64,000 nt of DNA from Lachnospiraceae bacterium (GCA_902363835.1 CABJBM010000006.1:124001-188000), one strand, 5' to 3'. Counted from the stretch's first letter, positions 35,274-45,209 are shown. A program made the numbers and translations. The notes: generated from the letters alone by a model not told the origin.

Positions 35274-36301
35274 ATTCTGCACTCCTGTCCAATTCCCATA
35301 GTACTGCTTCTTATCATCAATTTCGGTTCAAATACCGCAATCTTATTTTCCACCTTTTTTCTCTTGATCTGGGAAATCAGCTGTTTTACAGACTCTATTC
35401 CCATCTCGTATACAGGCTGTCTGACCGTTGTAAGAGGAACTGCCATCATCTCCGCATACAAAACATCATCATATCCTACCACCGATATGTCTTCAGGTAC
35501 TTTCCTATTGTATTTGGACAGCTGCCTGCACACTCCAAAAGCAGAAAGGTCGTTGCAGGCAAATATCGCCGTAAATCCATGCTGCATCAATGCTGCCACA
35601 GCCCGTTCCCCGCATTCCATGGTATAATCGCCTTCAAAGACCAGGGTTTCATCAAAGGGAATATGAAACTCCTGAAGGGCCCGGGCATATCCTTTTAATC
35701 TTCTCTGTGAATCCGCCAGATTTACAGGACCTGTTACACAGGCGATCTTCTTATGGCCAAGCTCTGCCAGATGCTTTGCTGCCAGATATCCTCCCAGTTC
35801 ATGATCCAGAATTATTTCGGCATGGTCCGTATCCGTAAGAAAGCGGTCCAAAAGCACAAAGGGCATTTGAAGCTGTTCCAATAACCCAACCGATTCTTTG
35901 CCGGCAGTCTCATCACTTTCCCTGGACATGACATAAATGATCCCGTCCACGCCCTGGTCAGTCAGAAGATGGATATATTCCATGTCTCTCTCATGGAGAT
36001 CATTGGTGTTGCATAAGACCAGCGTTCTTCCGTGCTCCCTGCAGCATTCTTCAATCCCCTTTACCATATGGGCATAAAAGACATTTCCAATGTCAGGAAT
36101 AATAAGGCCTATGGTTTTGCTTCTCTTTTTGACCAGGCTGACCGCCAGCTGATTCGGCCTGTAGTTAAGCTTACTCGCCGACTCCATAATACGTTTTTTT
36201 GTATCCTCCGGTATCTTATAGGCTTTCCCATTTAATACCAGAGAAACTGTGGTCACAGAAAGTCCCGTGTCATTTGCAATATCCTTAATTGTCGCTCTCA
36301 T
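35270..36301 (-). CDS. LacI-family transcriptional regulator
   Basis: A 343-residue LacI/GalR regulator with the N-terminal HTH TIKDIANDTGLSVTTVSLVL and hinge GKAYKIPEDTKKRIMESASK, then a periplasmic-binding-like ligand domain. The ATG at 36301 is chosen over the upstream in-frame TTG. It overlaps the preceding M20 gene by 17 bases and the kinase gene by four, so it is translated as part of the operon it probably controls; a CG-centred palindrome lies in the operon leader. Confidence 0.9.
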   Translation of the reverse strand: MRATIKDIANDTGLSVTTVSLVLNGKAYKIPEDTKKRIMESASKLNYRPNQLAVSLVKKRSKTIGLIIPDIGNVFYAHMVKGIEECCREHGRTLVLCNTNDLHERDMEYIHLLTDQGVDGIIYVMSRESDETAGKESVGLLEQLQMPFVLLDRFLTDTDHAEIILDHELGGYLAAKHLAELGHKKIACVTGPVNLADSQRRLKGYARALQEFHIPFDETLVFEGDYTMECGERAVAALMQHGFTAIFACNDLSAFGVCRQLSKYNRKVPEDISVVGYDDVLYAEMMAVPLTTVRQPVYEMGIESVKQLISQIKRKKVENKIAVFEPKLMIRSSTMGIGQECRI

Positions 36302-37460
36302 CCTCAACCCCCGCTGCTGCCATATTTGCCAGTGCCTGTATTGCCTTTAAGTAATCCGCGATGCGTACACATTCATTTGGTTTGTGTGCCATATCCGCTG
36401 AACCGGGTCCAAATAAAACAGTTGTCATCCCTTCTCTTCCTTCTGCCAGGATGGAAGCGTCCGTAAAGTAGGAGATCCCGGAATAGGCTTCCTTAATTCC
36501 GGCAGCCGCCATGCTTTTTACCAGCTGGGAAACTCCCCTTGAAGTCTTGTCAGCCTCAATGCTTATTCTGTGATTCTTAATCCTGAAAACCAGGCTTGGA
36601 ATTCCTCTGTGTTTCCTGCTGATATCCTGAAATACTGTCTCCATTTGGCAGAGAATCATTTCACAGGTAAGTCCGGGTACTGTACGGATATCCATTAAAA
36701 CCGTGCACAAGTCCGGCGTCATGTTAGGCTGTATTCCTCCCTGTATTTCCGTAATCTGGGCGGTAGCTCTTCCAAGGACCGGATGGCCATGGCTGCGGAT
36801 CCAGTCTCCCAGATGCTTTGCGGCTTCATACGCACAGGTGACCGCATTACATCCTTCTTCCGGATATGCTCCATGACTGGTCTTACCTCTTACCTCCAGT
36901 TCCAGCCAGATACAGCCTTTTTGTCCGATTCCCACGGTACAGCCCGTAGGTTCTCCAATGAGCAGGACCGACCCTTCCATCATGGATCCGCCGGAAATAA
37001 TGGCTTTTGCTCCGGTTCCTCCCCGTTCCTCGTCACATGTTCCCAGGAACTGAATAGAGGTTTTCGGCCTTTTTCCGGTCTCTCCCAGCATTCCCAGAAC
37101 ATATACCATGGCAGCCAGTCCGCTTTTCATATCACTGGCTCCGCGCCCAAAGAGAAAACCGTCTTGTATTACCGGAGTCCATGGCTCCGTATTCCAGGTA
37201 TCCAGCTGTCCGTAGTCCACCGTATCCAGATGCCCATTCCATATCATTCCGCATCCTGAATCCTCTCCCGGGATCAGGGCAATAACGTTTCCTCTTTCTT
37301 CTCCAATATCCTGAACAAAAGCCTTTATTCCATGGCCGTTTAAGTATTGACAGATATATTTTGCAGCCGGTTTTTCCCCGTCTTTTCCATTGACTGTCTT
37401 AATCCCGATTAAATCCTTTAAAAGCTGTATTGCTTCCTTTTCCCAGCCTTGCTTTTCCAT
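36285..37460 (-). CDS. M20-family deacylase/peptidase
   Basis: A 391-residue di-zinc amidohydrolase with IWNGHLDTVDYG, GRGASDMKSGLA, DEERGGTGAKA and the C-terminal MAHKPNE histidine. Its sequence is of the ArgE/DapE type. It is one of two M20 genes inside a nucleoside uptake operon, which is unusual; possible substrates are ureido or N-acyl compounds such as those from pyrimidine or purine breakdown, but nothing in the sequence fixes this. Confidence 0.88.
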   Translation of the reverse strand: MEKQGWEKEAIQLLKDLIGIKTVNGKDGEKPAAKYICQYLNGHGIKAFVQDIGEERGNVIALIPGEDSGCGMIWNGHLDTVDYGQLDTWNTEPWTPVIQDGFLFGRGASDMKSGLAAMVYVLGMLGETGKRPKTSIQFLGTCDEERGGTGAKAIISGGSMMEGSVLLIGEPTGCTVGIGQKGCIWLELEVRGKTSHGAYPEEGCNAVTCAYEAAKHLGDWIRSHGHPVLGRATAQITEIQGGIQPNMTPDLCTVLMDIRTVPGLTCEMILCQMETVFQDISRKHRGIPSLVFRIKNHRISIEADKTSRGVSQLVKSMAAAGIKEAYSGISYFTDASILAEGREGMTTVLFGPGSADMAHKPNECVRIADYLKAIQALANMAAAGVEDESDN

Positions 37461-37470
37461 TCCAAGCCCT

Positions 37471-38217
37471 CTATTTTTCCGTCAGCCAGTCAAGGATCCC
37501 CTTCCAAAGCTGATCGTAATATTCCCACTCACAAAATTCCGGGGGAGCCCAGTGAGGGGCGCAATCCGAGGTAAATGCCGCACTTCTTCCCTTTCCGTAG
37601 GTTCCCAATGCAAGAAACGGATCGCCTTCTATGGTAACAGGCACAATGGCTTCCGGCTTTGCCACTGTCTTATTGTATCCCAATACCTCCGGCCAGTTTA
37701 AGGTCAGTCCTGATATGGCTTCATGGGCTTCTTTTACAACAGGCTTCACTCCGTCACAGTGCTCCATTCTGTCATCAACAGTCAGAACCTCCACAGGAAG
37801 GACTTCCTGGACAGCCGTATCATGCCATTTCCCCTTTGCATCCACGCCGGAAAACGTTAAATATCCTCCTATCATCAAAAGAGCGCCTCCGTCCAGAACA
37901 TAATCCCGGATCAGCTTACTGCGGTCCGGCATCTTACGGCTGTGGGTAAAGGTAGCTGCCGGAAGCAGAAGGGTATTTGCCCCGATATCCGACAGAATGA
38001 CCCCGTCATACTCCTTTAATTCTTCCATTGTAAAGGGAAATTCCTCTGAAGCCAGGTGGTTGGGAAGGAATGTCACCTCATAACCGGCTTTTTCCAGGGC
38101 CTTTTTCAGCCACTTTTCTCCAGTCTCATAGGTAGAGGTATAAAAAGAATCAAACCCCTTTACATGTGTAGTATAACTCATCCAGGATTCTCCTGCCAAT
38201 AGTATTTTCTTATTCAT
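37471..38217 (-). CDS. Glutamine amidotransferase-like protein
   Basis: A 248-residue protein of the GATase1-like putative cytoplasmic group (DUF1355 type). The start is KKILLAGESWMSYTTHVKGF, with YDGVILSDIGANTLLL and LIRDYVLDGGALLMIGGYLT following. A class-I cysteine nucleophile in the usual GxCxG elbow is not evident (the elbow reads GGYLTF), so it is probably not a true amidotransferase. It overlaps the upstream M20 gene by eight bases. Function unknown; co-transcribed with the nucleoside genes. Confidence 0.7.
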   Translation of the reverse strand: MNKKILLAGESWMSYTTHVKGFDSFYTSTYETGEKWLKKALEKAGYEVTFLPNHLASEEFPFTMEELKEYDGVILSDIGANTLLLPAATFTHSRKMPDRSKLIRDYVLDGGALLMIGGYLTFSGVDAKGKWHDTAVQEVLPVEVLTVDDRMEHCDGVKPVVKEAHEAISGLTLNWPEVLGYNKTVAKPEAIVPVTIEGDPFLALGTYGKGRSAAFTSDCAPHWAPPEFCEWEYYDQLWKGILDWLTEK

Positions 38218-39493
38218 CTGTCCTGTCTTCCTTTCCCCATTCTAAAATCAATTGTGCATAGATGTGAATCGCCTTAAGATAATCCTCTATGGGAATATAC
38301 TCATTAACGGAATGGCATTGTTCCAGATTTCCCGGACCAAACTGAATGGTCGGACATCCGGCCATGTTCCTCCACAGCCTGGAATCGCAGCCAGCCGGTG
38401 AGCCCTTTATTGCCACTGGTTTTCCCTCCGCTTTTTCAAATGCTCTTTTAAAGCTGTCTGCAAATGGTCCCTGTTCCATTTCAAAGGGACCGCCTGCCTG
38501 ATAAATGCTGATTTCCGGCATATGCTCTCTCAGCCATAAATCGCTTTCAGCCAGACGCATGATCTCATCTTTGACCTCAGCCACCACTTGTTCATGGCTC
38601 ATCTGGCCGGGAAGATAGTGGATGCACATTTCAAACTCACATTCTCCGGCAACCGTGGATCCCGCACTTCCTCCATGAATGGTCCCCACATTTAAATTAG
38701 GAGCCGGAAGAAGGGGGTGCTTATAGGTTAGGAGCCAGCCATGCTCCAGTTCAGTAAGCCTTTCCATGATCCTGACAGCCTTTTCAATGGCACTGACTCC
38801 CAGCCATTTTGCGCCGGAATGGTTGGACTTTCCTCTGACCAGTACCTTCATAAATACAAACCCCATATGAGCCAGGATCATCTCTCCTGATGTGGGTTCG
38901 CAGACCACCACTCCATCTGCCCGTTTTCCTCTCATGACCGCCTGAATGGAGCCATTGCCGCCGCCCTCTTCATCACACACCGAGCAGATGTGGACATTGG
39001 CAGGAAGGGGGATTTTGGCATCCTTTAAAAGCTTTACAGCCATGACTGAGGCCATAAGCCCCCCTTTCATATCTGCTGCTCCCAGGCCGTACAGTTTGCC
39101 CTCTGCTATGACCGGAGCATGGGGAGGCACATTCCACAGGGACTCATCCCCGGGAGGCATGGTATCCATGTGCCCGTTAAACATCAGGCTTTTGCTTCCC
39201 TGACCTTTAAAGACAGCGTAAACATTAAAGCGGTCCTTATAGTCATGACCGGGATTGCCTTCCCCAAATTTTTCTATGGAGGCGGCTATCATCTCTTCTG
39301 TCATGGGATCCTTTTCTATCTCATCCGCTCCCATTTCTTCCAGTAACCGGATTAAATATTCCTGCCCCTCTTTTTCCCTTCCTCCGGCAATTCCATGTCC
39401 CAGATCCTGGGTATCTATGGCAATAAGCTCTGATAAATATTTAACATATTCTTCCTTATTTTTTTCCAGTACTTCTCTTAACCTTTCCATCAC
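38210..39493 (-). CDS. M20-family deacylase/peptidase
   Basis: A 427-residue M20 enzyme with FNGHMDTMPPGD, GLGAADMKGG, DEEGGGNGS and FGPGNLEQCHSVNE. The central dimerisation domain is intact. It is distinct in sequence from the other M20 gene downstream. It follows the nucleoside hydrolase gene, five bases away, and overlaps the amidotransferase-like gene, which points to a shared pathway. Confidence 0.88.
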   Translation of the reverse strand: MMERLREVLEKNKEEYVKYLSELIAIDTQDLGHGIAGGREKEGQEYLIRLLEEMGADEIEKDPMTEEMIAASIEKFGEGNPGHDYKDRFNVYAVFKGQGSKSLMFNGHMDTMPPGDESLWNVPPHAPVIAEGKLYGLGAADMKGGLMASVMAVKLLKDAKIPLPANVHICSVCDEEGGGNGSIQAVMRGKRADGVVVCEPTSGEMILAHMGFVFMKVLVRGKSNHSGAKWLGVSAIEKAVRIMERLTELEHGWLLTYKHPLLPAPNLNVGTIHGGSAGSTVAGECEFEMCIHYLPGQMSHEQVVAEVKDEIMRLAESDLWLREHMPEISIYQAGGPFEMEQGPFADSFKRAFEKAEGKPVAIKGSPAGCDSRLWRNMAGCPTIQFGPGNLEQCHSVNEYIPIEDYLKAIHIYAQLILEWGKEDRTDE

Positions 39494-39498
39494 TCACC

Positions 39499-40437
39499 TC
39501 ATGAGCCGTAAGCCCTGATTCCTGCCTCAATCAGATCCCAGAAACGTTCCACATCAATATCCACGGCAACATCAACATTGGCTTCTCTGTGACTGTAGCC
39601 GAAAAAGTCACAATTGGTCCTTCCATAGCTTTGTACGCTTCTGATGTCCACTTCCGTATACATGGGTTTTGTCACCAGGAGCTTTGGATCAATGATGGAG
39701 GCAATGGTTACCGGATCATGGAGAGGCCCGCCTTCCCAGCCGAAAACTTCTTTCTGGCTCTTGTTGAAATGTCCCATGAGATCCACAAATAAGCGGGCTG
39801 CCGGGTTGCCGATCTCTTCCATGCGTTTTACGATCTGGGGATAACAGAGCACTTTCCGGGTCACATCAAGTCCTACCATGGTAATGGGGCGGCCGCTGGT
39901 AAATACCACATGGGCAGCGTCTGCATCGGCTATAATATTAAATTCAGCCGCAGGAGTCACATTTCCCAACTGGTAGCTGCCTCCCATAAGGACAATTCTT
40001 TTTATCTTTGGTATGATTCTGGGTTCCATTCTCATTGCCATGGCAATGTTGGTCAGGGGACCTGTTGGCACCAGGATGATATCACCTTCCGATTCCATCA
40101 GAGTGCGGACCAGAAACAATACCCCATGCTCCGTCTCTTGCTCTTTGTGTAAAGGTTCAAATACAGGGCCGTCAAGTCCGCTTTCACCATGGATATCTCC
40201 TGCAAGAAGCTGCTTCTCCCGGATCATGGGCTGTCCGCAGCCCGCATGGACCGGGATATCCAGTCCCAGGTGCTGGCAGATATTCAGAGCATTTCTTGTG
40301 GTTTTTTCAAGGGACTGGTTTCCTGCCACCACTGTAATGCCCTTCACCTCAATCCCGCTGCTTTTTCCTGCCAGTAATATGTTCACCGCATCATCGTGTC
40401 CCGGATCGCAGTCCAGGATGACTTTCTGTTTTTCCAT
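39499..40437 (-). CDS. Nucleoside hydrolase (IunH family)
   Basis: A 312-residue inosine-uridine-preferring nucleoside hydrolase. The calcium-binding motif VILDCDPGHDDAVNILLA is intact, and the active-site regions VLMGGSYQLGNVTPAAEFN and HDPVTIA are present. It splits a nucleoside to base and ribose. AAAGGAG precedes the ATG at good spacing. It is directly behind the BMP-type importer genes, which fits a nucleoside as the imported substrate, and the released ribose would feed the kinase at the operon's end. Confidence 0.93.
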   Translation of the reverse strand: MEKQKVILDCDPGHDDAVNILLAGKSSGIEVKGITVVAGNQSLEKTTRNALNICQHLGLDIPVHAGCGQPMIREKQLLAGDIHGESGLDGPVFEPLHKEQETEHGVLFLVRTLMESEGDIILVPTGPLTNIAMAMRMEPRIIPKIKRIVLMGGSYQLGNVTPAAEFNIIADADAAHVVFTSGRPITMVGLDVTRKVLCYPQIVKRMEEIGNPAARLFVDLMGHFNKSQKEVFGWEGGPLHDPVTIASIIDPKLLVTKPMYTEVDIRSVQSYGRTNCDFFGYSHREANVDVAVDIDVERFWDLIEAGIRAYGS

Positions 40438-40452
40438 TGATCATTCTCCTTT

Positions 40453-41385
40453 TCAAGCTTTTTCCAACGCACTTTTTTTCTTCTTTTCCCTTGCCAGCTT
40501 TGATGCCATGGAAACTGCCAGGGTGGCTATGGTCACCACATAAGGCATCAAAAGCACCAGCTGAGACGGCACTCCGTAAGCCTGAAGCCTGGCTCCTATG
40601 GAATCCGTTAATCCGAATACCAGACATCCGGCCGCAGTCAGAATTGGGTGGGCGCCTCCGAAATACATGGCCGCCACTCCCATAAATCCTCTGGCATTGG
40701 TCATATTCTCCGTAAACATTTTGCTGTATCCTAAGGATAGATGAGCACCTGCCAGGCCTCCGATCAGGCCGGATATGGCAATTGCCCGGTATTTCATGGA
40801 ATTTACATTGATTCCTGCTGTCTGTGCTGCCATGGGAAACTGGCCTACTGCCCTTAAGCGAAGGCCCCAGACTGTTTTGTAAAATACAAACCAGACCAGA
40901 AAAATCAACACAATCACAAACCACTCGGTAATGCACCAGTTGTCAAAGATATCTTTCAGGAATGGGACATTGGCCAGAAACGGAAGACTGATCCTTGGGA
41001 TTGCAATGATCCCCGGCTCTGAAAACGTACCGCTTTTTCCCAAAACGCTGTTTAAAAGAAACTTGGTGATCGCCAGTGCAAATAAATTGATTCCCATGCC
41101 AATGGCACAAATCTCCGCTTTATAACGGATATGGCCCACTGCCATGATCATGGCCATAATAAGTCCAGCAATCATGGCGACTATCACTCCCAGAAGCCAG
41201 CTTCCGGTTAAATAGCTGACAGCTACCGCCGCAAATGCTCCGGTAAGCATGATTCCTTCGGTTCCGATATTTAAAATATCCGCCTGCTGGGTAATTGCTG
41301 CGCACAATGCCGCATAAATAATAGGCGTGGCAGAACGAAAGGTTGCATATATCAAGGATACACTGAAAATTTTGCCTAAGTCCAT
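40453..41385 (-). CDS. Nucleoside ABC transporter permease (NupQ/YufQ type)
   Basis: A 310-residue permease of the branched-chain/ribose permease superfamily, nucleoside subfamily. The segments TPIIYAALCAAITQQADILN, IGTEGIMLTGAFAAV and GGLAGAHLSLGYSKMF are typical. It has about eight membrane helices and pairs with the permease encoded upstream. The adjacent nucleoside hydrolase supports nucleoside uptake. Confidence 0.92.
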   Translation of the reverse strand: MDLGKIFSVSLIYATFRSATPIIYAALCAAITQQADILNIGTEGIMLTGAFAAVAVSYLTGSWLLGVIVAMIAGLIMAMIMAVGHIRYKAEICAIGMGINLFALAITKFLLNSVLGKSGTFSEPGIIAIPRISLPFLANVPFLKDIFDNWCITEWFVIVLIFLVWFVFYKTVWGLRLRAVGQFPMAAQTAGINVNSMKYRAIAISGLIGGLAGAHLSLGYSKMFTENMTNARGFMGVAAMYFGGAHPILTAAGCLVFGLTDSIGARLQAYGVPSQLVLLMPYVVTIATLAVSMASKLAREKKKKSALEKA

Positions 41386-41399
41386 AGTCCTGCCTCCTC

Positions 41400-42431
41400 C
41401 TATTTGCTCTTTTCCTTTTTATTTTTCTTATCCTTAAACTGAAACAAAAGCTCCATGGTTGCCACGATAATAAAAACTGCCGTTATGGTATCTACAATGG
41501 ACTTTGGTACGCCGGTACTCTGCTGCATTCCCAGGGCTCCGGATTTTAACACTGCCAGGAAGAAGGAGACAAAGGGAGCAAAAACCAGATTATTTTTAAC
41601 GATCAGGGATGCCAGCATGCCATTGGAGCCAAGTCCTGCTGCAAAATTATTTAAAAAGTATCCGTGAACTCCCAAAACTTCAATACAGCCTGCCATCCCG
41701 CCCAATGCTCCGCTTAACATCATGGCCTGTATAAAAATCTTTTTAGGGCTGATGCCCGCATACTCCGCATGAGCCGGATTTGTTCCCACTGTTTTTACCT
41801 TATATCCAAAGGTGGTCTTATTTAAGATCCAGATCATAAGGCCAACTGTAATAAGGGCAATGAAAAGTCCTCCATTGACACTGCTGGGTTTCATAAACTG
41901 AGGCAGATTCACTGTCACCGGAAGGGACTGGGCGTTTGCCACCCCTGCGCTCATGGGGCCGCTGACCAGATAAGAGGTTATGTATAAGGCCACGCTGTTC
42001 ATGAGAATGGTCACGCATACCTCACTCACCCGGTAATAAGCCTTGAGCACGGCAGGAATCAGGGCCCATAAAGCCGCCACTGCCATTGCTCCCAGAAAAC
42101 AGGCAGTCAAACGAAGAGGAGCCGGAAGAAACGTCCAGTTAATCCCAATATAGGCGGCAGCCATTCCTCCCAGAAACACCTCACCTTCCACTCCTACGTT
42201 AAATGCTCCCGCTTTTGCCGCTACCGCAAAAGCGCAGGAGGTGAGAAGAAGGGGGGTAAAGCCGGCCAGGGTAGTGCCTATCTTAAGCTTTCCGTTAAAT
42301 GCTCCCCGCAGCAGAGCCCCATAGGCTTCCAGGGGATTTTCTCCGATAAAAAGGATAAATAAGGCTCCAATCGCCAATGCAAGCAGCATGGTAAGTAAAA
42401 TTTTCTGTATGCTTTTTACCGCTACATTCAT
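41400..42431 (-). CDS. Nucleoside ABC transporter permease (NupP/YufP type)
   Basis: A 343-residue permease with around nine membrane helices. It carries the marker LLLTSCAFAVAAKAGAFNVG and VEGEVFLGGMAAAYIGI of this subfamily, then the EAA-like GTNPAHAEYAGISPKKIFIQ. Its start overlaps the ATPase stop by four bases, so coupled translation is likely. The C-terminal tail is strongly basic. Confidence 0.92.
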   Translation of the reverse strand: MNVAVKSIQKILLTMLLALAIGALFILFIGENPLEAYGALLRGAFNGKLKIGTTLAGFTPLLLTSCAFAVAAKAGAFNVGVEGEVFLGGMAAAYIGINWTFLPAPLRLTACFLGAMAVAALWALIPAVLKAYYRVSEVCVTILMNSVALYITSYLVSGPMSAGVANAQSLPVTVNLPQFMKPSSVNGGLFIALITVGLMIWILNKTTFGYKVKTVGTNPAHAEYAGISPKKIFIQAMMLSGALGGMAGCIEVLGVHGYFLNNFAAGLGSNGMLASLIVKNNLVFAPFVSFFLAVLKSGALGMQQSTGVPKSIVDTITAVFIIVATMELLFQFKDKKNKKEKSK

Positions 42432-43966
42432 GTTGTGCTTCCCCTTTCCTCAGCCGGCTCAGTTCCGCCCATCATCAGTAATCCCAGGTTATCTTCGTTG
42501 GCTTCTTCTGCTTTCAGCCTTCCTGTTATCCTTCCTTCGTGCATGACAATGATCCGGTCCGAAAGGGACATGATCTCCTCTAAATCTGCGGAAACCAGCA
42601 AAACTCCCATTCCTTTGGATTTGACTTCCTGCAAAATTTTCCGGATGGACTCGATGGCTCCAATGTCAACGCCTCTGGTGGGCTGGGAGGCAACCAGAAG
42701 TTTCCCTCCAATAGAAACTTCTCTTGCAACCACTACCTTTTGTGCATTTCCGCCTGACAGGGACTGGGTGGATATCTCCGGATCCCTGGGACGGATATCA
42801 AAAACCTCAGACAGCTTTTTTGCATATTCCAGGGTTTCCTTATGATTTTGCACCGGCCCCCGGCAAAATGGAGGCTCACTCACCTGAACGGCTATGAGAT
42901 TGTCCCTGATGCTCATTGCCCTGTTTAAACCTCTTGTATTGCGGTCTTCCGGGATATGGGACAGACCCACCTTCCGGATCTGTTTCGGGCTTAAGCCCGT
43001 AATATCTTTTCCGTTTAAAAACACCCTTCCTTTTTCAACCTGCCGCAGTCCTGTGATCGCTTCAATCAGCTCGCTTTGCCCGTTTCCGTCAATTCCCGCA
43101 ATTCCTACGATTTCCCCTTCCCGGACATCCAGTGATACTCCGCGGATCTTTGAAATTTCCTTTTCTCCGGAAACCCATACATCCTTTACTTCCAGAACCT
43201 TTTCCCCTGGCTTTGCCTGGGTTTTTTCAATATTTAAAAACACTTCCCGTCCAATCATCATTTTTGCAAGCTGGGCCGGAGAAGTCTCTTCCTTATTCAC
43301 GCTTCCAATATAATTTCCCTGGCGCATGACGCTGATGCGGTCGGAAATTTCCATGACCTCATTTAATTTATGGGATATAAACACCAGGGACTTCCCATCT
43401 TTTTTCAGGTTCTGCAGGATCACAAAAAGCTGTCTGGTTTCCTGAGGCGTCAGAACCGCCGTAGGCTCATCCAGAATGATTACATTTGCTCCCCTGGTTA
43501 AGGTTTTGATGATCTCCACCCTTTGTGCCTCGCCCACTGATATCTGATTGATCTTTTTCCCCAGCTGGATATCCATCCCATACTGGCTGACATAGTGTTC
43601 CACTGTTTTTCTGGCCTTGTCAAAATCAATGGTAATTCCATGCCTTGGCTCAAATCCCAAAATAATATTCTCCAATACCGTCAGTTCATTGACCAGCATG
43701 AATTCCTGATGCACCATTCCAATGCCTTTTTCAATGGCAATTTTAGGAGAGATGGACGGGATATTCTCTCCATGGATCCGGATCATACCGTCATCAATGG
43801 GATACATGCCGTAAAGCAGCTTCATCATGGTGGATTTTCCGGCTCCGTTCTCACCGATCAGGGAATGGATCTCGCCTTTTCTTAAAGTGAACTGTCCGTT
43901 TTTTACTGCATGAACATTTCCGAATGACTTTACAATGTCCTTCATTTCAACCACGTATTCGCTCAA
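42428..43966 (-). CDS. Nucleoside ABC transporter ATP-binding protein (NupO/YufO type)
   Basis: A 512-residue tandem ATPase. The first nucleotide-binding domain has GENGAGKSTMMK, VSVGEAQRVEI and VIILDEPTAVLT. The second has the usual degenerate Walker A (GIDGNGQSEL) and signature LSGGNAQKVVVARE. This double-domain arrangement is the norm for ribose/nucleoside importers of the CUT2-like and BMP systems. It energises the two permeases. Confidence 0.94.
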   Translation of the reverse strand: MSEYVVEMKDIVKSFGNVHAVKNGQFTLRKGEIHSLIGENGAGKSTMMKLLYGMYPIDDGMIRIHGENIPSISPKIAIEKGIGMVHQEFMLVNELTVLENIILGFEPRHGITIDFDKARKTVEHYVSQYGMDIQLGKKINQISVGEAQRVEIIKTLTRGANVIILDEPTAVLTPQETRQLFVILQNLKKDGKSLVFISHKLNEVMEISDRISVMRQGNYIGSVNKEETSPAQLAKMMIGREVFLNIEKTQAKPGEKVLEVKDVWVSGEKEISKIRGVSLDVREGEIVGIAGIDGNGQSELIEAITGLRQVEKGRVFLNGKDITGLSPKQIRKVGLSHIPEDRNTRGLNRAMSIRDNLIAVQVSEPPFCRGPVQNHKETLEYAKKLSEVFDIRPRDPEISTQSLSGGNAQKVVVAREVSIGGKLLVASQPTRGVDIGAIESIRKILQEVKSKGMGVLLVSADLEEIMSLSDRIIVMHEGRITGRLKAEEANEDNLGLLMMGGTEPAEERGSTT

Positions 43967-44020
43967 ACTTTCACCCTCTTTCTTATGTCAGGCGCCTTCT
44001 CCCGCACCTTCCGATTGTAA

Positions 44021-44063
44021 AATGGTTTGGATACCCGAGGGGGACCAGGAAATCCAAACCATT
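44021..44063 (-). terminator. Attenuating hairpin between binding-protein and ATPase genes
   Basis: AATGGTTTGGAT pairs perfectly with ATCCAAACCATT and is followed on the minus strand by TTTACAATC. It probably lets the binding protein be made in excess over the membrane components. Confidence 0.75.
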
Positions 44064-44081
44064 CTCCATTTTCAGCTTCTG

Positions 44082-45209
44082 CTATTTATTTGCGCCAAAA
44101 CCGGTATAATTCTCTACCACAATTTCTCCGGAAACGATCTTCTCTTCCAGTTCTTTTACCTTTTCAACAATGTCTTCAGGAAATTTATCTCCCAGATGCT
44201 CTTTCATCACACTGAAGTCGGTCAGGCCTACTCCTTCTTCCTTGATGGTCAGATAAGAAGTGGAATTTCCCTTAAATGTGCCTTCAACTACTGACTGGAT
44301 CGCCAGATAGCAGGCCGTGTCCACACGCTTTACCATAGAGGTGAGAACGCTTCCCGGCTGATCATTATCCTGATTTAAATCCACACCTATGGCATATTTT
44401 CCTGCTTCCTTTGCCCCTTCCAGAATTCCAGGGCCTGTGCCGGAGGCTACGTTCATTACAATATCCGCTCCCTGATCAAACTGCGCCAGAGTCAGCTCCT
44501 TGCCCTTTAAAGGATCATTCCATGTTCCTGCAAAAGATTGAAGAACCTTGATATCCGGGTCAATGTATTTTGCTCCCTGCTCATATCCAATGAAGAAATC
44601 ATGAAGAACCGGAATATCCATTCCTCCTACCCAGCCAATGATCTTATCCGGATTTACACCTTCAATATCTGTTTTCTGGGTAAACATGGCTGCTGCCGCA
44701 CCTGCAAGAAAAGAACCCTGATTCTGTGCAAAGCTGATGGATACGATATTATCGCCTTCCACCGTGGTGTCAATAATGGCGAATTTTACATCAGGATAGC
44801 TGGCACAATGCTCTTTCATGTACTCTTCAAAATTAGAGGAAGAGCAGATAACAAGATCATAACCGTCCTCACAAGCGGACAGGAAATTTGCTTCCCATTC
44901 CTCTGCTGATGTTCCCTCCAGATTTTTAATTTCCACTCCAAAATCCGCGGCAGCCTCTTTTGCTCCTTCATTGCAGGAATCATTATAGGACTTGTCCCCT
45001 AAGTTTCCTGAATACACAATACATACTCTTTTTCCAGACCCTGATTTTTCCTTTGCTCCCCCATTGTCTGATGCGGCCTTTGCCGTTGTCTCTGCCGTCG
45101 TTTCTGCCGGTTTTCCGGTTTCTTTTCCTGCTCCTGCCCCGCCGGAACAGCCAACCAGCGACACTGCCAGCGCTGCCATCATCAGAATACTCCAAAATCT
45201 TTTTTTCAT
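44082..45209 (-). CDS. BMP-family nucleoside-binding lipoprotein
   Basis: A 375-residue solute-binding lipoprotein (NupN/PnrA/BmpA family). The signal ends in LVGC (Cys21) followed by a Gly/Thr/Ala linker. Family features include VCIVYSGNLGDKSYNDSCNE near the mature N-terminus, SISFAQNQGSFLAGAAAAMF, and GWVGGMDIPVLHDFFIGYEQ, which line the nucleoside site. The start at 45209 is fixed by AAAGGAGG eight bases upstream. First gene of the operon. Confidence 0.94.
   Translation of the reverse strand: MKKRFWSILMMAALAVSLVGCSGGAGAGKETGKPAETTAETTAKAASDNGGAKEKSGSGKRVCIVYSGNLGDKSYNDSCNEGAKEAAADFGVEIKNLEGTSAEEWEANFLSACEDGYDLVICSSSNFEEYMKEHCASYPDVKFAIIDTTVEGDNIVSISFAQNQGSFLAGAAAAMFTQKTDIEGVNPDKIIGWVGGMDIPVLHDFFIGYEQGAKYIDPDIKVLQSFAGTWNDPLKGKELTLAQFDQGADIVMNVASGTGPGILEGAKEAGKYAIGVDLNQDNDQPGSVLTSMVKRVDTACYLAIQSVVEGTFKGNSTSYLTIKEEGVGLTDFSVMKEHLGDKFPEDIVEKVKELEEKIVSGEIVVENYTGFGANK

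Noticed and set aside
37471..38217. True class-I glutamine amidotransferase
   Set aside because: The nucleophile elbow reads GGYLTF without a cysteine, so only a fold-level label is used.
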